From Streptomyces fuscichromogenes (GTDB lineage Bacteria; Actinomycetota; Actinomycetes; Streptomycetales; Streptomycetaceae): a DNA stretch of 64,000 nucleotides. Under the pieces are notes generated by a model. It worked only from the letters and a program-made list of their open reading frames with translations, was not told the origin of the DNA and did no database searches. Both the position numbers and the translations under genes were made by a program. Below are positions 58,521 to 64,000 of the stretch, in pieces (position 1 is the stretch's first letter; each line of letters begins with the position of its first letter). The stretch lies in assembly GCF_014645815.1 (NCBI RefSeq), contig NZ_BMML01000022.1, positions 62,001 to 126,000 on the forward strand, in the 5' to 3' direction.

Positions 58521-58537
58521 TGTCCGTGAGGCGGACA
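58521..58537. promoter_or_regulatory. Palindrome TGTCCG-N5-CGGACA before the IclR gene
   Basis: A perfect 6-5-6 inverted repeat, 38 nt upstream of the IclR start. The half-sites are the same TCCG/CGGA type as those before the amidohydrolase and CoA-transferase genes, fitting autoregulation. Confidence 0.55.
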
Positions 58538-58575
58538 TGCGCGGAGTGAAGTCGACGACGTCCAGAGGAGCCACC

Positions 58576-59397
58576 ATGCCGCGTGAAGGAACCGGGCCCG
58601 ATTTCATCGAGGCGCTGGCCCGAGGCCTGGAGGTGATCACCGCGTTCCGGCCCCGGCAGCCGGTGATGTCGTTGACCGACGTGGCGACCGCGACCGGACT
58701 GGCCAGGCCCACCGCGCGCCGGATCCTGCTCACCCTGGCCGAGCTGGGATACGTACGCCCGCAGGCCGGCGGCTTCGCCCTGACCCCGCGCGTCCTGGAA
58801 CTCGGCGTCGCCTACGTCCGCTCGATGGGGCTGTGGGACGTGGCCCGTCCGCACCTGGAGTGGCTGGTCGAGCGCACGAACGAGTCCTGCTCGATCGCCC
58901 AGCTCGACGGCTCGGACATCGTCTACGTGGCACGGGTCTCGGTGCCCAAGATCGTCACCCTGGCGGTGCAGATCGGCACCCGCTTCCCCGCGCTGCCCAC
59001 CTCGCTCGGCAAGGTCCTGCTGGCCGCCCTGCCGCCCGACGACGCGGCCCGGGTCCTCGCCGAGCCGAGCCGCTCCGGCCTGGACTCGGTGTGGCACCCG
59101 GACCGGGCCGAGTGGGAGGCGGAGCTGCGCGAAGTGCGCGCACGGGGATGGGCGATGACCGACGAGCAGCTGGCCAGGGGCATCCGTTCGGTGGCCGCCC
59201 CGCTGCGGGACGGCTCGGGCCGGGTCGTCGCGAGCGTCAACGTCAACGCGCATGCCGCCGAGACCTCGGTGGAGGTGCTCCTCAATGACCACCTGCCGCT
59301 GCTCCTCCAGGCCGCCGGCGAGATCAGTGTGGACTTCGCCCGCCTGGAGTCCGCACCGCACGCCGTCCGGCCGTCGGGCGTGGGCGTGAAGGCTTGA
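58576..59397 (+). CDS. IclR family transcriptional regulator
   Basis: A 273-residue regulator. The N-terminal winged HTH is visible at about 10-75 (EALARGLEVITAF, TDVATATGLARPTARRILLTL, ELGYV). The effector domain follows (ARPHLEWLVERTNESCSIAQLDG, FPALPTSLGKVLLA, QLARGIRSVAAPLRDGSGRVVASVNV). It resembles PcaR/PobR-type regulators that respond to aromatic acids, consistent with the ring-cleavage dioxygenase downstream. ATG at 58576 with GAGGAG upstream. It sits between divergent target genes and probably controls both sides through the palindromes described here. Confidence 0.93.
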   Translation: MPREGTGPDFIEALARGLEVITAFRPRQPVMSLTDVATATGLARPTARRILLTLAELGYVRPQAGGFALTPRVLELGVAYVRSMGLWDVARPHLEWLVERTNESCSIAQLDGSDIVYVARVSVPKIVTLAVQIGTRFPALPTSLGKVLLAALPPDDAARVLAEPSRSGLDSVWHPDRAEWEAELREVRARGWAMTDEQLARGIRSVAAPLRDGSGRVVASVNVNAHAAETSVEVLLNDHLPLLLQAAGEISVDFARLESAPHAVRPSGVGVKA

Positions 59398-59455
59398 CGC
59401 CTTCTCCGTCCAGGACACAGAATCGCTTTCCGGACGATCGTCCGCTGTGCGGACG
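59394..59455 (+). promoter_or_regulatory. Promoter and overlapping operators of the CoA-transferase operon
   Basis: TTGACG (59394-59399) overlaps the iclR stop codon; CAGAAT (59418-59423) lies 18 nt later as a -10. Just downstream are CGGACGATCGTCCG (59431-59444, a perfect palindrome) and CGTCCGctgtgCGGACG (59439-59455). Sites placed at and after +1 are positioned for repression. Confidence 0.55.
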
Positions 59456-59469
59456 AGGAGGCGAGAACG

Positions 59470-60681
59470 ATGTCACAGAGCGCCAAGCCCGTTCGGCAGG
59501 GCACCGCGGCACCGCTTTCCGGGGTGCTGGTCGCGGACTTCTCGCGGATCCTTGCCGGGCCGTACGCCACGATGCTGCTCGCCGACCTGGGGGCCGACGT
59601 GGTCAAGGTCGAGGGACCGCACGGCGACGACACCCGGACCTGGATGCCCCCCACCCGGGGCGAGGTCTCGACCTACTACCTCGGGATCAACCGGGGGAAG
59701 CGTTCGATCGCCCTAGACCTGCGTGACGAGGACGGCGCCGAGGTCGCCCGGAGGCTCGCCCGCCGGGCGGACGTCCTGATCGAGAACCTCAAGCCCGGCG
59801 GCATGGCCAAGTACGGCCTGGACTTCGACTCGCTCCGGCGGGACAACCCCGGTCTGATCTACACGTCGATCACCGGCTTCGGTGCCGGGCCCGGCCGCCA
59901 TGTCCCCGGCTACGACCTCATGGTGCAGGCCATCTCCGGGCTCATGAGCCTGACCGGCGACCCGGACGGGCCGCCCTATCGGGCCGGGATATCCGTGTTC
60001 GACGTCATGGCGGGCAATCACGCCGCGATCGGCATCCTCGCCGCGCTGCGGCACCGGGACGCCACGGGCGCGGGCCAGCTCGTCGAGGTGAACCTGCTGT
60101 CCTCGGCGCTGACCGGACTGGTCAACCACAGCTCGGCCTACGTCGCCGGCGGCACCGTCCCGTACCGGATGGGCAACGCCCACCCCAGCGTCTTCCCCTA
60201 CGAGCCCCTGCCCACCGCCGACAACGACCTGATCGTGACCGCCGCCAACGACGGCCAGTTCCGCAAGCTGTGCGAGGTGCTCGGCATACCGGAGGTCGCC
60301 GACGACCCGCGGTTCGCCCGCAACGCCGACCGCACCGCCCACCGCGAACAGCTGCGGCCGTTGCTGGTCGAGAGGCTGGTGACGCGCGGCGCCACCGAAT
60401 GGTTCGAGGCACTGGTGGAGGCCGGCGTACCGAGCGGACCGATCAACACCATCGACGGCGGGTTCGCCATGGCCGAGCGCTTCGGACTCGACCCGGTCGT
60501 CATCGTGGGAGAGGGGGACCGCGCGGTGCCCACCACCCGGCATCCGATCCGGTTCTCCGCCACTCCCGCCGCCTACCGGCTGCCGCCGCCGGAACTCGAC
60601 GAACACGGCGAGGAGTTGCGCAAGTGGCTGTCCCGAGTCGAGGAAGCCGAATCGGGAGTCGAGGGGACCGACCATGGCTGA
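59470..60681 (+). CDS. CoA transferase family III (CaiB/formyl-CoA transferase type)
   Basis: A 403-residue class III CoA transferase: VLVADFSRILAGPYATMLLADLGADVVKVE, NRGKRSIALDLR, YGLDFDSLRRDNPGLIYTSITGFG, and GYDLMVQA holding the nucleophilic aspartate. It moves CoA between acids by an anhydride/thioester route. It lies 72 bp after iclR, with a likely operator in between, and overlaps the next gene by 8 nt. It would activate the acid substrate of this pathway or the acid made after ring cleavage. Confidence 0.93.
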   Translation: MSQSAKPVRQGTAAPLSGVLVADFSRILAGPYATMLLADLGADVVKVEGPHGDDTRTWMPPTRGEVSTYYLGINRGKRSIALDLRDEDGAEVARRLARRADVLIENLKPGGMAKYGLDFDSLRRDNPGLIYTSITGFGAGPGRHVPGYDLMVQAISGLMSLTGDPDGPPYRAGISVFDVMAGNHAAIGILAALRHRDATGAGQLVEVNLLSSALTGLVNHSSAYVAGGTVPYRMGNAHPSVFPYEPLPTADNDLIVTAANDGQFRKLCEVLGIPEVADDPRFARNADRTAHREQLRPLLVERLVTRGATEWFEALVEAGVPSGPINTIDGGFAMAERFGLDPVVIVGEGDRAVPTTRHPIRFSATPAAYRLPPPELDEHGEELRKWLSRVEEAESGVEGTDHG

Positions 60682-61516
60682 GCCGACACCCCGACCCGCC
60701 TACCCCACCGCGCTGGGCGCCTCCGACCTGAGGACCATCACCCTGCTCGGGCACGATCTGGCCGAGGACATCATGGGCTCGGTCGGCTTCGGTGAGCTCG
60801 CGTTCTGGCTGGCCACCCAGCGGCGGCCCACCCCCGGCGAGACACGTGTCTTCGAGGCCGTGCTCGCCGCGCTGGCCGACCACGGCTTCACCCCCACGGC
60901 CATCGTCACCCGCCTGACCTACCTCTCCGCGCCGGACTCGGTCCAGGGCGCGCTCGCCGCCGGTCTGCTCGGCGGCGGCTCCCGCTTCCTGGGTGTCACC
61001 GAGGACACCGGCCGCTTCCTGCACGACGTACTGGAGTCCCTGGACGGCGCCCTGCCCACCCACGAGGCGGGCTGGGACGAGGTCGCCCTGCGTACGGTCC
61101 AGGAGCAGCGCCAGGCCGGGAAGTTCGTCCCCGGGCTCGGGCACCACGTGCACAAGGAGGGTGATCCCCGTACGCCGCGGCTGATGCGCATCGCTCAGGA
61201 GGAGGGCGTCTTCGGGCCGCATCTGAGCCTGTTCGCCGCCATCGGCCGAGTCCACCCGGCCGTGCTGAACAGAACGCTTCCGCTCAACGGAGCGGGGGTC
61301 TGCGGCGCCGCCCTCGCGGACCTCGGTCTCCCGTTGCCGCTGCTGCGCGGCTTCGCGCTGCTGGCCCGTACCGCCGGGCTGATCGGGCAGCTCGCCGAGG
61401 AGCTGCGCCACCCGGTCGCACAGGACGTCTTCCTGTCCGTCGACCTCAACAACACCCCTGTCCCGCCGGACCCTTACGCCCCGGAACCCCTCGCACAAGG
61501 ACGACGCGAGGACTGA
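60674..61516 (+). CDS. Citrate synthase / citryl-CoA lyase-like protein
   Basis: A 280-residue protein with the citrate synthase catalytic core, short relative to full-length synthases (about 370-430). The best landmark is GLGHHVHKEGDPRTPRL, matching the GxGHxxxxxxDPR catalytic-His motif; GFGELAFWLATQRRPTPGE is the family's usual N-terminal segment. The short form is typical of citryl-CoA lyase-type or orphan citrate-synthase-like enzymes that cleave or join C-C bonds on CoA thioesters. Encoded between a CoA transferase and an intradiol dioxygenase, it may cleave a citryl-CoA-like intermediate (inference). Confidence 0.82.
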   Translation: MAEPTPRPAYPTALGASDLRTITLLGHDLAEDIMGSVGFGELAFWLATQRRPTPGETRVFEAVLAALADHGFTPTAIVTRLTYLSAPDSVQGALAAGLLGGGSRFLGVTEDTGRFLHDVLESLDGALPTHEAGWDEVALRTVQEQRQAGKFVPGLGHHVHKEGDPRTPRLMRIAQEEGVFGPHLSLFAAIGRVHPAVLNRTLPLNGAGVCGAALADLGLPLPLLRGFALLARTAGLIGQLAEELRHPVAQDVFLSVDLNNTPVPPDPYAPEPLAQGRRED

Positions 61517-61597
61517 ACCCGCGACCGCGGCACCACCGCACCGCCCGCCGCCCGCCGCGCCACGCCGCAACCGCCCGCAGACCAAGGAGCCGCAACC

Positions 61598-62455
61598 GTG
61601 TTCGTCGACGAGGACAACATCACCGAGCTGGCCGTCCAGCGCTGGGCCACCGCGCACTCGCCGCGGCTGGGCGAACTCATGACCGCGTTCGTCCGTCACC
61701 TGCACGAGTTCGCGCGTGAGGTGCGGCTCACCGAGGCCGAGTGGATGGCCGCGATCGAGTGGCTGACCGCGGCCGGCCAGACCTGCGACGACAAGCGACA
61801 GGAGCTGATCCTCACCTCCGACGTGCTCGGACTGAGCACCCTTGTCGTGCAGTTGAACAACAGGTTCGCGCCCCAGGCGACTCCCGCCACGGTGCTCGGG
61901 CCGTTCCACGTCGACGGCTCGCCCACCGCGCCCTACGGCTTCGACATGTCGGACGGCATCGAGGGCATACCGCTGTTCTTCACCGGCAAGGTGACCGACA
62001 CCGAGGGCAAGCCCCTCCCGGGCGTCGTGCTCGACGTCTGGCAGGCCGACGCCGACGGCGCCTACGAAGCCCAGCTCCCGGAGATCGACGAGGCCCGGCT
62101 TCGGGCCAAGTACCGCACCCGTGAGGACGGCACGTACTGCATCCGCACCATCGCGCCGCGCGGTTACGCCATCCCCATGGACGGCCCTGTCGGCGACCTG
62201 ATGCGCAAGACGGACATCAGCCACTTCCGGCCCGCGCACGTCCACTTCCTCATCGACGAGCCCGGCTACCGGAAGCTGACCACCCACCTGTTCCAGGAGG
62301 GCGGCCAGTACCTGGAGTCCGACGTCGTCTTCGGCACCAAGGACGCGTTGATCACCCCCTTCGCCGAACGGCCGGCGGGCGCCGCTCCGGACGGCGGCAC
62401 GATCGAGGTGGCGTACCTGCGGGCCGAGTACGACTTCGTCCTGCAACCCGGCTGA
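61598..62455 (+). CDS. Intradiol ring-cleavage dioxygenase (hydroxyquinol/catechol 1,2-dioxygenase type)
   Basis: A 285-residue non-heme Fe(III) dioxygenase. It has the N-terminal helical linker domain (ITELAVQRWATAHSPRLGELM) typical of catechol and hydroxyquinol 1,2-dioxygenases, then the beta sandwich: TVLGPFHVDGSP, LDVWQADADGAYEAQ (first Fe Tyr), PRGYAIPMDGPVG (second Fe Tyr) and FRPAHVHFLI (both Fe His). It opens an ortho-dihydroxylated ring to a muconate or maleylacetate-type acid. The hydroxyquinol group is my first choice from the overall look. GTG start with AAGGAG 8 nt upstream; 81 nt after the citrate-lyase-like gene. Confidence 0.93.
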   Translation: MFVDEDNITELAVQRWATAHSPRLGELMTAFVRHLHEFAREVRLTEAEWMAAIEWLTAAGQTCDDKRQELILTSDVLGLSTLVVQLNNRFAPQATPATVLGPFHVDGSPTAPYGFDMSDGIEGIPLFFTGKVTDTEGKPLPGVVLDVWQADADGAYEAQLPEIDEARLRAKYRTREDGTYCIRTIAPRGYAIPMDGPVGDLMRKTDISHFRPAHVHFLIDEPGYRKLTTHLFQEGGQYLESDVVFGTKDALITPFAERPAGAAPDGGTIEVAYLRAEYDFVLQPG

Positions 62456-62458
62456 CCG

Positions 62459-62474
62459 CCCGGCGGGCGCCGGG
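62459..62474 (+). terminator. Hairpin after the dioxygenase gene
   Basis: CCCGGC (62459-62464) and GCCGGG (62469-62474) with a 4-nt loop, starting 3 nt past the stop codon. No T-run. The next 140 bp hold nothing recognisable. Confidence 0.5.
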
Positions 62475-62617
62475 ATTCCTACGCCGGTTCGCCAGGGTTC
62501 CGGGCTCCGATGCGGCCGGTGGGTGGGCAGGGGCGGTACGCATGGCGTTCATCGTGCAGCTCACTCCCTGTGCGGCGGTCGCCGAAAGCGCGGGCGATCG
62601 TTCGCCCGCGGGGCAGG

Positions 62618-62758
62618 TCAGGGGCGGAAGCGGTGAGCCGCCCCCGGCTTGAGGGCGAGGACGGCGTCGGCGGACAGCGAACCGAAGCTCATCGCCGAGA
62701 CGTTGAGCAAGGACCTGTCGTAGGGCCTGGTGGAGTCCGGGCCGCCGATGCGGACCCG
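62618..62758 (-). pseudogene. Short fragment of an FMN-dependent glutamate synthase-like gene
   Basis: The minus strand reads RVRIGGPDSTRPYD, then SLLNVSAMSFGSLSADAV and LALKPGAA before a stop. This closely follows the start of the FMN domain in glutamate synthase-like proteins (family pattern IGGPD...LNxSAMSFGALSxxA). Only about 45 codons survive and there is no start. It lies directly after the broken LuxR gene. Confidence 0.55.
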
Positions 62759-62933
62759 GGGTTCCTCCGCCCCGGCTCCAGGGATCGTGCGTCTCCGCGA
62801 CGACGGCGAGAGAAGCGACCGCGGTTGCGATGCGCCGTGCGGGCTTTTCCCTTGCCGTTCCTCCTTGTACCGGCGATCGCCAGTACGAAAAGTGTTGATC
62901 TGGAGGGATACCCGCACCTCGCGTGATCTGGTG

Positions 62934-64000
62934 ACCTGGTCGGCCGCTCGATCGCCACCCGGGTCAGCTCGACCCGTGAGTTGATGCCGAGCTTGGTGAA
63001 GATGTGCTTCATATGGGTGCTGACGGTGTGCACGGACACGTAAGAGCCGGTCGGCGATGGCCCGGTTGGTCAGGCCCTCGACGACCAGCGGGATGAGTTT
63101 CCGCTCGGATTCGGTCAGGTTCGCCCACCCCTGGGGGCCGACCGTGTGGGTGCGCACGGGGGCCGTACGCACACCGAGCCGGCTCAGCCGTCCTCTGATC
63201 CTCTCCTGGTCGTGTCCGGCGCCACAGTCCGATGCCAGGCGGCCCGCTTCTTCGAAGTACCGGATCGCCGACGCGGTGTCGCCCGCTTCCGTCATCAGCT
63301 CGGCGAGGTCCTCACAGGCCGCCGCCGGCGCCAGCGGTCTGCCGGTGTTCCGGTAGCCGGTGACGGCGGACGCCAGCGCGCCGGAGTCGTGGTGCAGCAG
63401 GCCGTCCAGGTGGGCGTGGACGGCCCCGATGATCTGCCGGCTGCCGTCCTGCTCGGCCAGGTCGAGCAGTGCGTCCGACACGGTCCGGGCGAGGGCCGCG
63501 TCCCCGCCGCGGAGGGCGATGCGTACGATCTCGGGCCAGTGGGACGGGGGCAGCGCCAGCAGGCGCGCGGGTTCGTGACGCGCGAAGCTCTCCGCCAGTA
63601 CCGCCGCCGCGCCGGATTCGCGCTCGGCGTCCGCCAGGCAGGCGCGGGCCAGTGACACCCAGGGGCCGTACCGCTGGGTGAGCGCGCCGGAGCCGGTGTC
63701 CGCGGTGCCGAGGTGCTCCTTGGTCCTGGCGAGGAAGCCGCGTCTGATCTCCACCAGCGCCAGGATCGCGCGGGCCTGCGGATTCGGCAGGGTGATCTCG
63801 AGTTCGTCCGCCACCGTCAGACTGGCCTCGGCCTCCACCGCCGCGTCGTCCAGCGCGCCCTGTTCGAGGAGCGCGCATACGCGGGCGGCGTGCCAGTGGG
63901 GCAGCGACCAGCCCAGGCCCAGCGCCTCCGCCGCCACCCTCTGCATCGGCGTCGGCCAAGGACTCGCCCTCGTTCTCCAACGCTGACGCGATTCCTTGGC
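62934..64000 (-). pseudogene. LuxR-family regulator, frameshifted in its HTH and cut by the window edge
   Basis: The frame entering from the right edge encodes helical repeats of a large LuxR/LAL-type regulator (WHAARVCALLEQGALDDAAVEAEASL, ACEDLAELMTEAGDTASAIRYFEEAG), then the HTH start LTESERKLIPLVVEGLTNRAIADRL. At about 63,043 the sense shifts to a neighbouring frame: VSVHTVSTHMKHIFTKLGI and NSRVELTRVAIE. An extra T in the CTCTTACGTG stretch explains it. Removing it restores a normal LuxR HTH, so this is a pseudogene or a sequencing error. The true N-terminus is outside the window. Confidence 0.75.

Overview
The window is very GC-rich, most start codons are preceded by GGAGG-type ribosome binding sites, and it carries a giant NRPS with an MbtH gene and several IclR, SRPBCC, P450 and CoA-transferase genes. 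Together these point to a Streptomyces-like actinomycete (Streptomyces, Kitasatospora or a close relative). No rRNA, tRNA or CRISPR array was seen.

Left part (1-31,424): the end of a dipeptide-type ABC ATPase gene and an overlapping FAD amine-oxidase-like gene face a leftward biosynthetic operon. Read in its own direction, that operon is: a DUF5132-like small membrane protein, an ABC exporter with an HMA-like N-terminus, a 7,987-residue seven-module NRPS, MbtH, a cytochrome P450, an SRPBCC protein and a small unknown protein. The NRPS has a starter condensation domain, seven C-A-T modules, an N-methyltransferase inside A6 and a C-terminal thioesterase, with no epimerase domain. Hand-read A-domain codes suggest acyl-X1-Thr-X3-Pro-Phe-(N-methyl aromatic, Tyr-like)-X7, possibly released as a Thr-closed depsipeptide. 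Modules 5 and 6 share long near-identical DNA blocks at a constant 3,075-bp offset.

Middle part (31,425-42,810): a glutamine-synthetase-like (gamma-glutamylpolyamine synthetase-like) gene converges on a GNAT plus ornithine/lysine-decarboxylase pair. A gene-poor kilobase follows, then a secreted three-repeat protein with a linked lipoprotein. Next comes a three-gene recombinase cassette: a tyrosine integrase, a small XRE-type protein, and a large zinc-ribbon protein with a recombinase-like C-terminus.

Right part (42,811-64,000) is catabolic. A rightward set encodes an acyl-CoA dehydrogenase, a medium-chain alcohol dehydrogenase, a SnoaL-like protein, a hydroxyisobutyrate-dehydrogenase-like enzyme and an SDR. 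A leftward four-gene ribose-type ABC importer follows, then an FKBP and an acyl-CoA thioesterase. The last block is an amidohydrolase divergent from an IclR regulator, which is followed by a CoA transferase, a citrate-lyase-like protein and an intradiol ring-cleavage dioxygenase. Related TCCG/CGGA palindromes lie in front of the amidohydrolase, iclR and CoA-transferase genes and are good IclR operator candidates. This part also holds several gene relics: fragments of an alpha/beta hydrolase, a sugar isomerase, a SnoaL-like protein and an FMN glutamate synthase, plus a frameshifted LuxR regulator running off the right edge.
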